Origin: Persicaria tinctoria
Taxonomy: Eukaryota > Streptophyta > Magnoliopsida > Caryophyllales > Polygonaceae
Reading direction: 5' to 3'
Assembly: GCA_037127255.1 (NCBI GenBank)
Contig: JBANSL010000002.1
Location: 99,106,519-99,170,518, forward strand
DNA length: 64,000 nt
Shown: positions 39,631 to 54,414 of the stretch, piece after piece
Position numbering within the stretch: the first letter of the stretch is position 1
Layout of the letters: every line of letters starts with the position of its first letter
Translations under genes and position numbers: made by a program
Notes under the pieces: model-generated
Seen by the model: only the letters and a program-made list of their open reading frames with translations
Databases searched by the model: none
What the model was told of the DNA's origin: nothing

Positions 39631-42600
39631 GTGTACAGTACCCTATGAGAAAATGGCGAAATATGCGACGGACTTAAAACAGGGAATATTGGTCTCCGAT
39701 TCAATAAATACAATATAAAACTTGTATCTACCAAGTTACAGAATCATTAGAGTTGAGGCTCTACTATTTTGGATAGTTTAAGATTTCGATATATTTTCGT
39801 GTACAGTACCCTATGAGAAAATGGCAAAATATGCGACGGACTCAAAACATGGAATATTGGTCTCTGATTCAATAAATACAATATAAAACTTGTATCTACC
39901 AAGTTACAGAGTCATTAGAGTTGAGGGTCTGCCATTTTGGATAGCTTAAGATTTCGATATATTTTCGTGTACAGTACCCTATGAGAAAATGGCGAAATAT
40001 GCGACGGACTTAAAACAGGGAATATTGGTCACCGATTCAATAAATACAATATAAAACTTGTATCTACCAAGTTACAGAGTCATTAGAGTTGAGGCTCTTC
40101 GATTTTGGATAGCTTAAGATTTCGATATATTTTCGTGTACAGTACCCTATGAGAAAATGGCGAAATATGCGACGGACTTAAAACAGGGAATATTGGTCTT
40201 TGATTCAATAAATACAATATAAAACTTGTATCTACCAAGTTACAGAGTCGTTAGAGTTGAGGCTCTGCCATTTTGGATAGCTTAAGATTTCGATATATTT
40301 TCGTGTACAATACCCTATGAGAAAATGGCGAAATATGCGACGGACTTAAAACATTGAATATTGGTCTCCGATTAAATAAATACAATATAAAACTTGTATC
40401 TACCAAGTTACAGAGTCGTTAGAGTTGAGGCTCTGCCATTTTGGATAGCTTAAGATTTCGATATATTTTCGTATACAGTACCCTATGAGAAAATGGCGAA
40501 ATATGCGACGGACTTTAAACAGGGAATATTGGTCTCTGATTCAATAAATACAATATAAAACTTGTATCTACCAAGTTACAGAGTCATTTGAGTTGAGGCT
40601 CTGCCATTTTGGATAGCTTAAGATTTCGATATATTTTCGTGTACAGTACCCTATGAGAAAATGGCGAAATATGCGACGGACTTAAAACAGGGAATATTGG
40701 TCTCCGATTCAATAAATACAATATAAAACTTGTATCTACCAAGTTACAGAATCATTAGAGTTGAGGCTCTACTATTTTGGATAGTTTAAGATTTCGATAT
40801 ATTTTCGTGTACAGTACCCTATGAGAAAATGGCAAAATATGCGACGGACTCAAAACATGGAATATTGGTCTCTGATTCAATAAATACAATATAAAACTTG
40901 TATATACCAAGTTACAGAGTCATTAGAGTTGAGGGTCTGCCATTTTGGATAGCTTAAGATTTCGATATATTTTCGTGTACAATACCCTATGAGAAAATGG
41001 CGAAATATGCGACAGACTTAAAACAGGGAATATTGGTCTCCGATTCAATAAATACAATATAAAACTTGTATCTACCAAGTTACAGAATCATTAGAGTTGA
41101 GGCTCTAATATTTTGGATAGTTTAAGATTTCGATATATTTTCGTGTACAGTACCCTATGAGAAAATGGCAAAATATGCGACGGACTCAAAACATGGAATA
41201 TTGGTCTCTGATTCAATAAATACAATATAAAACTTGTATCTACCAAGTTACAGAGTCATTAGAGTTGAGGGTCTGCCATTTTGGATAGCTTAAGATTTCG
41301 ATATATTTTCGTGTACAGTACCCTATGAGAAAATGGCGAAATATGCGACGGACATAAAACAGGGAATATTGGTCTCCGATTCAATAAATACAATATAAAA
41401 CTTGTATCTACCAAGGTACAGAGTCATTAGAGTTGAGGCTCTTCCATTTTGGATAGCTTAAGATTTCGATATATTTCCGTGTACAGTACCCAATGAGAAA
41501 ATGGCGAAATATGCGACGGACTTAAAACATTGAATATTGGTCTCCGATTAAATAAATACAATATAAAACTTGTATCTACCAAGTTACAGAGTCGTTAGAG
41601 TTGAGGCTCTGCCATTTTGGATAGCTTAAGATTTCGATATATTTTCGTGTACAGTACCCTATGAGAAAATGGCGAAATATGCGACGGACTTTAAACAGGG
41701 AATATTGGTCTCTGATTCAATAAATACAATATAAAACTTGTATCTACCAAGTTACAGACTCATTTGAGTTGAGGCTCTGCCATTTTGGATAGCTTAAGAT
41801 TTCGATATATTTTCGTGTACAGTACCCTATGAGAAAATGGCGAAATATGCGACGGACATAAAACAGGGAATATTGGTCTCCGATTCAATAAATACAATAT
41901 AAAACTTGTATCTACCAAGTTACAGAGTCATTAGAGTTGAGGCTCTACTATTTTGGATAGTTTAAGATTTCGATATATTTTCGTGTACAGTACCCTATGA
42001 GAAAATGGCAAAATATGCGACGGACTCAAAACATGGAATATTGGTCTCTGATTCAATAAATACAATATAAAACTTGTATCTACCAAGTTACAGAGTCATT
42101 AGAGTTGAGGCTCTGCCATTTTGGATAGCTTAAGATTTCGATATATTTTCGTGTACAATACCCTATGAGAAAATGGAGAAATATGCGACGGACTTAAAAC
42201 ATTGAATATTGGTCTCCGATTAAATAAATACAATATAAAACTTGTATCTACCAAGTTACAGAGTCGTTAGAGTTGAGGCTCTGCCATTTTGGATAGCTTA
42301 AGATTTCGATATATTTTCGTATACAGTACCCTATGAGAAAATGGCGAAATATGCGACGGACTTTAAACAGGGAATATTGGTCTCTGATTCAATAAATACA
42401 ATATAAAACTTGTATCTACCAAGTTACAGAGTCATTTGAGTTGAGGCTCTGCCATTTTGGATAGCTTAAGATTTCGATATATTTTCGTGTACAGTACACT
42501 ATGAGAAAATGGCGAAATATGCGACGGACTTAAAACAGGGAATATTGGTCTCCGATTCAATAAATACAATATAAAACTTGTATCTACCAAGTTACAGAAT

Positions 42601-43998
42601 CATTAGAGTTGAGGCTCTACTATTTTGGATAGTTTAAGATTTCGATATATTTTCGTGTACAGTACCCTATGAGAAAATGGCAAAATATGCGACGGACTCA
42701 AAACATGGAATATTGGTCTCTGATTCAATAAATACAACATAAAACTTGTATCTACCAAGTTACAGAGTCATTAGAGTTGAGGGTCTGCCATTTTGGATAG
42801 CTTAAGATTTCGATATATTTTCGTGTACAGTACCCTATGAGAAAATGGCGAAATATGCGACGGACTTAAAACATTGAATATTGGTCTCCGATTAAATAAA
42901 TACAATATAAAACTTGTATCTACCAAGTTACAGAGTCGTTAGAGTTGAGGCTCTGCCATTTTGGATAGCTTATGATTTCGATATATTTTCGTGTACAATA
43001 CCCTATGAGAAAATGGCGAAATATGCGACGGACTTAAAACAGGGAATATTGGTCTCCGATTCAATAAATACAATATAAAACTTGTATCTACCAAGTTACA
43101 GAATCATTAGAGTTGAGGCTCTACTATTTTGGATAGTTTAAGATTTCGATATATTTTCGTGTACAGTACCCTATGAGAAAATGGCGAAATATGCGACGGA
43201 CTTAAAACAGGGAATATTGGTCACCGATTCAATAAATACAATATAAAACTTGTATCTACCAAGTTACAGAGTCATTAGAGTTGAGGCTCTTCCATTTTGG
43301 ATAGCTTAAGATTTCGATATATTTTCGTGTACAGTACCCTATGAGAAAATGGCGAAATATGCGACGGACTTAAAACATTGAATATTGGTCTCCGATTAAA
43401 TAAATACAATATAAAACTTGTATCTACCAAGTTACAGAGTCGTTAGAGTTGAGGCTCTGCCATTTTGGATAGCTTAAGATTTCGATATATTTTCGTGTAC
43501 AGTACCCTATGAGAAAATGGCGAAATATGCGACGGACTTTAAACAGGGAATATTGGTCTCTGATTCAATAAATACAATATAAAACTTGTATCTACCAAGT
43601 TACAGACTCATTTGAGTTGAGGCTCTGCCATTTTGGATAGCTTAAGATTTCGATATATTTTCGTGTACAGTACCCTATGAGAAAATGGCGAAATATGCGA
43701 CGGACATAAAACAGGGAATATTGGTCTCCGATTCAATAAATACAATATAAAACTTGTATCTACCAAGTTACAGAGTCGTTAGAGTTGAGGCTCTACTATT
43801 TTGGATAGTTTAAGATTTCGATATATTTTCGTGTACAGTACCCTATGAGAAAATGGCAAAATATGCGACGGACTCAAAACATGGAATATTGGTCTCTGAT
43901 TCAATAAATACAATATAAAACTTGTATCTACCAAGTTACAGAGTCGTTAGAGTTGAGGCTCTGCCATTTTGGATAGCTTAAGATTTCGATATATTTTC
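39631..43998. repeat. C-D-rich zone with F'' and an incomplete 11-mer duplication
   Basis: The order is C, D, C, D, E, H, B, F, C, D, C(gacagac), D, G, B(cccaatgag), F'', X, D, B(ggagaaa), F, C, D, B, C, E, B, F'', X, D/B. X denotes a monomer with gacataaaac or cttaaaac and a C-like ctctact end. The F''-X-D series at 41647 recurs at 43495. In the second copy the D and B monomers are merged into one chimera at 43831. G and B(cccaatgag) at 41311-41646 resemble copies at 1177-1512, tens of kilobases away. Confidence 0.8.
43831..43998. repeat. Chimeric D/B monomer
   Basis: The 5' half is D (ggcaaaat, actcaaaac, catgg, tctctg) and the 3' half is B (gtcgttag, ctctgcc, followed by gtatac). The related run at 41983-42318 has complete D and B monomers in succession, so one monomer-length was lost here. 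Similar D/B monomers recur at 53239, 56599 and 58447. Confidence 0.8.
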
Positions 43999-46518
43999 GT
44001 ATACAGTACCCTATGAGAAAATGGCGAAATATGCGACGGACTTTAAACAGGGAATATTGGTCTCTGATTCAATAAATACAATATAAAACTTGTATCTACC
44101 AAGTTACAGAGTCATTTGAGTTGAGGCTCTGCCATTTTGGATAGCTTAAGATTTCGATATATTTTCGTGTACAGTACCCTATGAGAAAATGACGAAATAT
44201 GCGACGGACTTAAAACAGGGAATATTGGTCTCCGATTCAATAAATACAATATAAAACTTGTATCTACCAAGTTACAGAATCATTAGAGTTGAGGCTCTAC
44301 TATTTTGGATAGTTTAAGATTTCGATATATTTTCGTGTACAGTACCCTATGAGAAAATGGCAAAATATGCGACGGACTCAAAACATGGAATATTGGTCTC
44401 TGATTCAATAAATACAACATAAAACTTGTATCTACCAAGTTACAGAGTCATTAGAGTTGAGGGTCTGCCATTTTGGATAGCTTAAGATTTCGATATATTT
44501 TCGTGTACAGTACCCTATGAGAAAATGGCGAAATATGCGACGGACTTAAAACATTGAATATTGGTCTCCGATTAAATAAATACAATATAAAACTTGTATC
44601 TACCAAGTTACAGAGTCGTTAGAGTTGAGGCTCTGCCATTTTGGATAGCTTAAGATTTCGATATATTTTCGTGTACAGTACCCTATGAGAAAATGGCGAA
44701 ATATGCGACGGACTTTAAACAGGGAATATTGGTCTCTGATTCAATAAATACAATATAAAACTTGTATCTACCAAGTTACAGAGTCATTTGAGTTGAGGCT
44801 CTGCCATTTTGGATAGCTTAAGATTTCGATATATTTTCGTGTACAGTACCCTATGAGAAAATGGCGAAATATGCGACGGACTTAAAACAGGGAATATTGG
44901 TCTTTGATTCAATAAATACAATATAAAACTTGTATCTACCAAGTTACAGAGTCGTTAGAGTTGAGGCTCTGCCATTTTGGATAGCTTAAGATTTCGATAT
45001 ATTTTCGTGTACAATACCCTATGAGAAAATGGCGAAATATGCGACGGACTTAAAACATTGAATATTGGTCTCCGATTAAATAAATACAATATAAAACTTG
45101 TATCTACCAAGTTACAGAGTCGTTAGAGTTGAGGCTCTGCCATTTTGGATAGCTTAAGATTTCGATATATTTTCGTATACAATACCCTATGAGAAAATGG
45201 CGAAATATGCGACGGACTTTAAACAGGGAATATTGGTCTCTGATTCAATAAATACAATATAAAACTTGTATCTACCAAGTTACAGAGTCATTTGAGTTGA
45301 GGCTCTGCCATTTTGGATAGCTTAAGATTTCGATATATTTTCGTGTACAGTACCCTATGAGAAAATGGCGAAATATGCGACGGACTTAAAACAGGGAATA
45401 TTGGTCTTTGATTCAATAAATACAATATAAAACTTGTATCTACCAAGTTACAGAGTCGTTAGAGTTGAGGCTCTGCCATTTTGGATAGCTTAAGATTTCG
45501 ATATATTTTCGTGTACAATACCCTATGAGAAAATGGCGAAATATGCGACGGACTTAAAACATTGAATATTGGTCTCCGATTAAATAAATACAATATAAAA
45601 CTTGTATCTACCAAGTTACAGAGTCGTTAGAGTTGAGGCTCTGCCATTTTGGATAGCTTAAGATTTCGATATATTTTCGTATACAATACGCTATGAGAAA
45701 ATGGCGAAATATGCGACGGACTTTAAACAGGGAATATTGGTCTCTGATTCAATAAATACAATATAAAACTTGTATCTACCAAGTTACAGAGTCATTTGAG
45801 TTGAGGCTCTGCCATTTTGGATAGCTTAAGATTTCGATATATTTTCGTGTACAGTACCCTATGAGAAAATGGCGAAATATGCGACGGACTTAAAACAGGG
45901 AATATTGGTCTCCGATTCAATAAATACAATATAAAACTTGTATCTACCAAGTTACAGAATCATTAGAGTTGAGGCTCTACTATTTTGGATAGTTTAAGAT
46001 TTCGATATATTTTCGTGTACAGTACCCTATGAGAAAATGGCAAAATATGCGACGGACTCAAAACATGGAATATTGGTCTCTGATTCAATAAATACAATAT
46101 AAAACTTGTATCTACCAAGTTACAGAGTCATTAGAGTTGAGGGTCTGCCATTTTGGATAGCTTAAGATTTCGATATATTTTCGTGTACAATACCCTATGA
46201 GAAAATGGCGAAATATGCGACAGACTTAAAACAGGGAATATTGGTCTCCGATTCAATAAATACAATATAAAACTTGTATCTACCAAGTTACAGAATCATT
46301 AGAGTTGAGGCTCTACTATTTTGGATAGTTTAAGATTTCGATATATTTTCGTGTACAGTACCCTATGAGAAAATGGCAAAATATGCGACGGACTCAAAAC
46401 ATGGAATATTGGTCTCTGATTCAATAAATACAATATAAAACTTGTATCTACCAAGTTACAGAGTCATTTGAGTTGAGGCTCTGCCATTTTGGATAGCTTA
46501 AGATTTCGATATATTTTC
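43999..46518. repeat. 7-mer-related zone with an extra H-B-F
   Basis: The order is F, C(atgacg), D(acaacata), B, F, H, B, F, H, B, F, C, D, C(gacagac), D/F. The B-F-H-B-F-C-D unit is recognisable but contains an additional H-B-F trimer (45343-45846). The F at 45679 has a private gtatacaatacgc start; the neighbouring F at 45175 also starts gtatacaatac. The D monomer at 46351 ends gtcatttgag like F, a chimera. Confidence 0.82.
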
Positions 46519-49374
46519 GTGTACAGTACCCTATGAGAAAATGGCGAAATATGCGACGGACTTAAAACAGGGAATATTGGTCTCCGATTCAATAAATACA
46601 ATATAAAACTTGTATCTACCAAGTTACAGAATCATTAGAGTTGAGGCTCTACTATTTTGGATAGTTTAAGATTTCGATATATTTTCGTGTACAGTACCCT
46701 ATGAGAAAATGGCAAAATATGCGACGGACTCAAAACATGGAATATTGGTCTCTGATTCAATAAATACAATATAAAACTTGTATCTACCAAGTTACAGAGT
46801 CATTAGAGTTGAGGGTCTGCCATTTTGGATAGCTTAAGATTTCGATATATTTTCGTGTACAATACCCTATGAGAAAATGGCGAAATATGCGACAGACTTA
46901 AAACAGGGAATATTGGTCTCCGATTCAATAAATACAATATAAAACTTGTATCTACCAAGTTACAGAATCATTAGAGTTGAGGCTCTACTATTTTGGATAG
47001 TTTAAGATTTCGATATATTTTCGTGTACAGTACCCTATGAGAAAATGGCAAAATATGCGACGGACTCAAAACATGGAATATTGGTCTCTGATTCAATAAA
47101 TACAATATAAAACTTGTATCTACCAAGTTACAGAGTCATTAGAGTTGAGGGTCTGCCATTTTGGATAGCTTAAGATTTCGATATATTTTCGTGTACAGTA
47201 CCCTATGAGAAAATGGCGAAATATGCGACGGACTTAAAACAGGGAATATTGGTCACCGATTCAATAAATACAATATAAAACTTGTATCTACCAAGTTACA
47301 GAGTCATTAGAGTTGAGGCTCTGCCATTTTGGATAGCTTAAGATTTCGATATATTTTCGTGTACAATACCCTATGAGAAAATGGAGAAATATGCGACGGA
47401 CTTAAAACATTGAATATTGGTCTCCGATTAAATAAATACAATATAAAACTTGTATCTACCAAGTTACAGAGTCGTTAGAGTTGAGGCTCTGCCATTTTGG
47501 ATAGCTTAAGATTTCGATATATTTTCGTGTACAGTACCCTATGAGAAAATGGCGAAATATGCGACGGACTTTAAACAGGGAATATTGGTCTCTGATTCAA
47601 TAAATACAATATAAAACTTGTATCTACCAAGTTACAGAGTCATTTGAGTTGAGGCTCTGCCATTTTGGATAGCTTAAGATTTCGATATATTTTCGTGTAC
47701 AGTTCCCTATGAGAAAATGGCGAAATATGCGACGGACTTAAAACAGGGAATATTGGTCTTTGATTCAATAAATACAATATAAAACTTGTATCTACCAAGT
47801 TACAGAGTCGTTAGAGTTGAGGCTCTGCCATTTTGGATAGCTTAAGATTTCGATATATTTTCGTGTACAATACCCTATGAGAAAATGGCGAAATATGCGA
47901 CGGACTTAAAACATTGAATATTGGTCTCCGATTAAATAAATACAATATAAAACTTGTATCTACCAAGTTACAGAGTCGTTAGAGTTGAGGCTCTGCCATT
48001 TTGGATAGCTTAAGATTTCGATATATTTTCGTATACAATACCCTATGAGAAAATGGCGAAATATGCGACGGACTTTAAACAGGGAATATTGGTCTCTGAT
48101 TCAATAAATACAATATAAAACTTGTATCTACCAAGTTACAGAGTCATTTGAGTTGAGGCTCTGCCATTTTGGATAGCTTAAGATTTCGATATATTTTCGT
48201 GTACAGTACCCTATGAGAAAATGGCGAAATATGCGACGGACTTAAAACAGGGAATATTGGTCTCCGATTCAATAAATACAATATAAAACTTGTATCTACC
48301 AAGTTACAGAATCATTAGAGTTGAGGCTCTACTATTTTGGATAGTTTAAGATTTCGATATATTTTCGTGTACAGTACCCTATGAGAAAATGGCAAAATAT
48401 GCGACGGACTCAAAACATGGAATATTGGTCTCTGATTCAATAAATACAATATAAAACTTGTATCTACCAAGTTACAGAGTCATTAGAGTTGAGGGTCTGC
48501 CATTTTGGATAGCTTAAGATTTCGATATATTTTCGTGTACAATACCCTATGAGAAAATGGCGAAATATGCGACAGACTTAAAACAGGGAATATTGGTCTC
48601 CGATTCAATAAATACAATATAAAACTTGTATCTACCAAGTTACAGAATCATTAGAGTTGAGGCTCTACTATTTTGGATAGTTTAAGATTTCGATATATTT
48701 TCGTGTACAGTACCCTATGAGAAAATGGCAAAATATGCGACGGACTCAAAACATGGAATATTGGTCTCTGATTCAATAAATACAATATAAAACTTGTATC
48801 TACCAAGTTACAGAGTCATTAGAGTTGAGGGTCTGCCATTTTGGATAGCTTAAGAATTCGATATATTTTCGTGTACAGTACCCTATGAGAAAATGGCGAA
48901 ATATGCGACGGACTTAAAACAGGGAATATTGGTCACCGATTCAATAAATACAATATAAAACTTGTATCTACCAAGTTACAGAGTCATTAGAGTTGAGGCT
49001 CTGCCATTTTGGATAGCTTAAGATTTCGATATATTTTCGTGTACACTACCCTATGAGAAAATGGAGAAATATGCGACGGACTTAAAACATTGAATATTGG
49101 TCTCCGATTAAATAAATACAATATAAAACTTGTATCTACCAAGTTACAGAGTCGTTAGAGTTGAGGCTCTGCCATTTTGGATAGCTTAAGATTTCGATAT
49201 ATTTTCGTATACAGTACCCTATGAGAAAATGGCGAAATATGCGACGGACTTTAAACAGGGAATATTGGTCTCTGATTCAATAAATACAATATAAAACTTG
49301 TATCTACCAAGTTACAGAGTCATTTGAGTTGAGGCTCTGCCATTTTGGATAGCTTAAGATTTCGATATATTTTC
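46519..49374. repeat. 10-mer HOR, 1680-bp period, 1.7 copies
   Basis: C, D, C(gacagac), D, E, B(ggagaaa), F, H, B, F starts at 46519 and again at 48199, where the order holds for seven monomers. The ggagaaa marker in B (47359 and 49039) and gacagac in C (46855 and 48535) confirm the register. This 10-mer is unrelated in order to the 10-mer at 5041-9408 although the length is the same. Private changes include agttccct at 47702 and aagaattcg at 48853. Confidence 0.86.
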
Positions 49375-52300
49375 GTGTACAGTACCCTATGAGAAAATGG
49401 CGAAATATGCGACGGACTTAAAACAGGGAATATTGGTCTCCGAATCAATAAATACAATATAAAACTTGTATCTACCAAGTTACAGAATCATTAGAGTTGA
49501 GGCTCTACTATTTTGGATAGTTTAAGATTTCGATATATTTTCGTGTACAGTACCCTATGAGAAAATGGCAAAATATGCGACGGACTCAAAACATGGAATA
49601 TTGGTCTCTGATTCAATAAATACAACATAAAACTTGTATCTACCAAGTTACAGAGTCATTAGAGTTGAGGGTCTGCCATTTTGGATAGCTTAAGATTTCG
49701 ATATATTTTCGTGTACAGTACCCTATGAGAAAATGGCGAAATATGCGACGGACTTAAAACATTGAATATTGGTCTCCGATTAAATAAATACAATATAAAA
49801 CTTGTATCTACCAAGTTACAGAGTCGTTAGAGTTGAGGCTCTGCCATTTTGGATAGCTTAAGATTTCGATATATTTTCGTGTACAGTACCCTATGAGAAA
49901 ATGGCGAAATATGCGACGGACTTAAAACAGGGAATATTGGTCTCCGATTCAATAAATACAATATAAAACTTGTATCTACCAAGTTACAGAATCATTAGAG
50001 TTGAGGCTCTACTATTTTGGATAGTTTAAGATTTCGATATATTTTCGTGTACAGTACCCTATGAGAAAATGGCGAAATATGCGATGGACTTTAAACAGGG
50101 AATATTGGTCTCTGATTCAATAAATACAATATAAAACTTGTATCTACCAAGTTACAGAGTCATTTGAGTTGAGGCTCTGCCATTTTGGATAGCTTAAGAT
50201 TTCGATATATTTTCGTGTACAGTACCCTATGAGAAAATGGCGAAATATGCGACGGACTTAAAACAGGGAATATTGGTCTTTGATTCAATAAATACAATAT
50301 AAAACTTGTATCTACCAAGTTACAGAGTCGTTAGAGTTGAGGCTCTGCCATTTTGGATAGCTTAAGATTTCGATATATTTTCGTGTACAATACCCTATGA
50401 GAAAATGGCGAAATATGCGACGGACTTAAAACATTGAATATTGGTCTCCGATTAAATAAATACAATATAAAACTTGTATCTACCAAGTTACAGAGTCGTT
50501 AGAGTTGAGGCTCTGCCATTTTGGATAGCTTAAGATTTCGATATATTTTCGTATACAGTACCCTATGAGAAAATGGCGAAATATGCGACGGACTTTAAAC
50601 AGGGAATATTGGTCTCTGATTCAATAAATACAATATAAAACTTGTATCTACCAAGTTACAGAGTCATTTGAGTTGAGGCTCTGCCATTTTGGATAGCTTA
50701 AGATTTCGATATATTTTCGTGTACAGTACCCTATGAGAAAATGACGAAATATGCGACGGACTTAAAACAGGGAATATTGGTCTCCGATTCAATAAATACA
50801 ATATAAAACTTGTATCTACCAAGTTACAGAATCATTAGAGTTGAGGCTCTACTATTTTGGATAGTTTAAGATTTCGATATATTTTCGTGTACAGTACCCT
50901 ATGAGAAAATGGCAAAATATGCGACGGACTCAAAACATGGAATATTGGTCTCTGATTCAATAAATACAACATAAAACTTGTATCTACCAAGTTACAGAGT
51001 CATTAGAATTGAGGGTCTGCCATTTTGGATAGCTTAAGATTTCGATATATTTTCGTGTACAGTACCCTATGAGAAAATGGCGAAATATGCGACGGACTTA
51101 AAACATTGAATATTGGTCTCCGATTAAATAAATACAATATAAAACTTGTATCTACCAAGTTACAGAGTCGTTAGAGTTGAGGCTCTGCCATTTTGGATAG
51201 CTTAAGATTTCGATATATTTTCGTGTACAGTACCCTATGAGAAAATGGCGAAATATGCGACGGACTTTAAACAGGGAATATTGGTCTCTGATTCAATAAA
51301 TACAATATAAAACTTGTATCTACCAAGTTACAGAGTCATTTGAGTTGAGGCTCTGCCATTTTGGATAGCTTAAGATTTCGATATATTTTCGTGTACAGTA
51401 CCCTATGAGAAAATGGCGAAATATGCGACGGACTTAAAACAGGGAATATTGGTCTTTGATTCAATAAATACAATATAAAACTTGTATCTACCAAGTTACA
51501 GAGTCGTTAGAGTTGAGGCTCTGCCATTTTGGATAGCTTAAGATTTCGATATATTTTCGTGTACAATACCCTATGAGAAAATGGCGAAATATGCGACGGA
51601 CTTAAAACATTGAATATTGGTCTCCGATTAAATAAATACAATATAAAACTTGTATCTACCAAGTTACAGAGTCGTTAGAGTTGAGGCTCTGCCATTTTGG
51701 ATAGCTTAAGATTTCGATATATTTTCGTATACAGTACCCTATGAGAAAATGGCGAAATATGCGACGGACTTTAAACAGGGAATATTGGTCTCTGATTCAA
51801 TAAATACAATATAAAACTTGTATCTACCAAGTTACAGAGTCATTTGAGTTGAGGCTCTGCCATTTTGGATAGCTTAAGATTTCGATATATTTTCGTGTAC
51901 AGTACCCTATGAGAAAATGACGAAATATGCGACGGACTTAAAACAGGGAATATTGGTCTCCGATTCAATAAATACAATATAAAACTTGTATCTACCAAGT
52001 TACAGAATCATTAGAGTTGAGGCTCTACTATTTTGGATAGTTTAAGATTTCGATATATTTTCGTGTACAGTACCCTATGAGAAAATGGCAAAATATGCGA
52101 CGGACTCAAAACATGGAATATTGGTCTCTGATTCAATAAATACAACATAAAACTTGTATCTACCAAGTTACAGAGTCATTAGAGTTGAGGGTCTGCCATT
52201 TTGGATAGCTTAAGATTTCGATATATTTTCGTGTACAGTACCCTATGAGAAAATGGCGAAATATGCGACGGACTTAAAACATTGAATATTGGTCTCCGAT

Positions 52301-52566
52301 TAAATAAATACAATATAAAACTTGTATCTACCAAGTTACAGAGTCGTTAGAGTTAAGGCTCTGCCATTTTGGATAGCTTAAGATTTCGATATATTTTCGT
52401 GTACAGTACCCTATGAGAAAATGGCGAAATATGCGATGGACTTTAAACAGGGAATATTGGTCTCTGATTCAATAAATACAATATAAAACTTGTATCTACC
52501 AAGTTACAGAATCATTAGAGTTGAGGCTCTACTATTTTGGATAGTTTAAGATTTCGATATATTTTC
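49375..52566. repeat. 7-mer HOR again, F-H-B-F-C-D-B, 1176-bp period
   Basis: After C, D, B, C at 49375-50046, the unit F, H, B(acaatac), F(gtatac), C(atgacg), D(acaacata), B runs twice from 50047 and 51223, then starts again at 52399. The F copies at 50047 and 52399 share gcgatgg. The third start is cut short because the monomer at 52399 changes to C at its 3' half (gaatcattag, ctctact). Two private changes are agaattgag at 50887 and agttaagg at 52231. Confidence 0.86.
52399..52566. repeat. Chimeric F/C monomer
   Basis: It begins like the F(gcgatgg) at 50047, with tttaaac and tctctg, then switches to C (gaatcattag, ctctact, ggatagttta). It ends the 7-mer HOR and brings back a D-C(gacagac)-D-E run like that at 48367-49038. 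Confidence 0.8.
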
Positions 52567-54246
52567 GTGTACAGTACCCTATGAGAAAATGGCAAAATAT
52601 GCGACGGACTCAAAACATGGAATATTGGTCTCTGATTCAATAAATACAATATAAAACTTGTATCTACCAAGTTACAGAGTCATTAGAGTTGAGGGTCTGC
52701 CATTTTGGATAGCTTAAGATTTCGATATATTTTCGTGTACAATACCCTATGAGAAAATGGCGAAATATGCGACAGACTTAAAACAGGGAATATTGGTCTC
52801 CGATTCAATAAATACAATATAAAACTTGTATCTACCAAGTTACAGAATCATTAGAGTTGAGGCTCTACTATTTTGGATAGTTTAAGATTTCGATATATTT
52901 TCGTGTACAGTACCCTATGAGAAAATGGCAAAATATGCGACGGACTCAAAACATGGAATATTGGTCTCTGATTCAATAAATACAATATAAAACTTGTATC
53001 TACCAAGTTACAGAGTCATTAGAGTTGAGGGTCTGCCATTTTGGATAGCTTAAGATTTCGATATATTTTCGTGTACAGTACCCTATGAGAAAATGGCGAA
53101 ATATGCGACGGACTTAAAACAGGGAATATTGGTCACCGATTCAATAAATACAATATAAAACTTGTATCTACCAAGTTACAGAGTCATTAGAGTTGAGGCT
53201 CTTCCATTTTGGATAGATTAAGATTTCGATATATTTTCGTGTACAGTACCCTCTGAGAAAATGGCAAAATATGCGACGGACTCAAAACATGGAATATTGG
53301 TCTCTGATTCAATAAATACAATATAAAACTTGTATCTACCAAGTTACAGAGTCGTTAGAGTTGAGGCTCTGCCATTTTGGATAGCTTAAGATTTCGATAT
53401 ATTTTCGTGTACAGTACCCTATGAGAAAATGGCGAAATATGCGACGGACTTTAAACAGGGAATATTGGTCTCTGATTCAATAAATACAATATAAAACTTG
53501 TATCTACCAAGTTACAGACTCATTTGAGTTGAGGCTCTGCCATTTTGGATAGCTTAAGATTTCGATATATTTTCGTGTACAGTACCCTATGAGAAAATGG
53601 CGAAATATGCGACGGACTTAAAACAGGGAATATTGGTCTCCGATTCAATAAATACAATATAAAACTTGTATCTACCAAGTTACAGAGTCATTAGAGTTGA
53701 GGCTCTACTATTTTGGATAGTTTAAGATTTCGATATATTTTCGTGTACAGTACCCTATGAGAAAATGGCGAAATATGCGACGGACTTAAAACATTGAATA
53801 TTGGTCTCCGATTAAATAAATACAATATAAAACTTGTATCTACCAAGTTACAGAGTCGTTAGAGTTGAGGCTCTACTATTTTGGATAGTTTAAGATTTCG
53901 ATATATTTTCGTGTACAGTACCCTATGAGAAAATGGCAAAATATGCGACGGACTCAAAACATGGAATATTGGTCTCTGATTCAATAAATACAATATAAAA
54001 CTTGTATCTACCAAGTTACAGAGTCATTAGAGTTGAGGCTCTGCCATTTTGGATAGCTTAAGATTTCGATATATTTTCCTGTACAGTACCCTATGAGAAA
54101 ATGGCGAAATATGCGACGGACTTAAAACATTGAATATTGGTCTCCGATTAAATAAATACAATATAAAACTTGTATCTACCAAGTTACAGAGTCGTTAGTG
54201 TTGAGGCTCTGCCATTTTGGATAGCTTAAGATTTCGATATATTTTC

Positions 54247-54414
54247 GTGTACAGTACCCTATGAGAAAATGGCGAAATATGCGACAGACTTAAAACATGG
54301 AATATTGGTCTCCGATTCAATAAATACAATATAAAACTTGTATCTACCAAGTTGCAGAGTTACTAGAGTAGAGGGTCTGCCATTTTGGATAGCTTAAGAT
54401 TTCGATATATTTTC
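54247..54414. repeat. Class K monomer, the most diverged type
   Basis: K has A at 40 (gacagac), catgg at 50-54, ctccgattc, then a cluster of changes at 108-125: gttgcag, gagttac and tagagtagag. It ends gagggtctgcc like D. This is the most divergent recurring monomer in the window. It appears three times, at 54247, 59287 and 60127, each time as B(gttagtg)-K-I-J. Confidence 0.85.
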
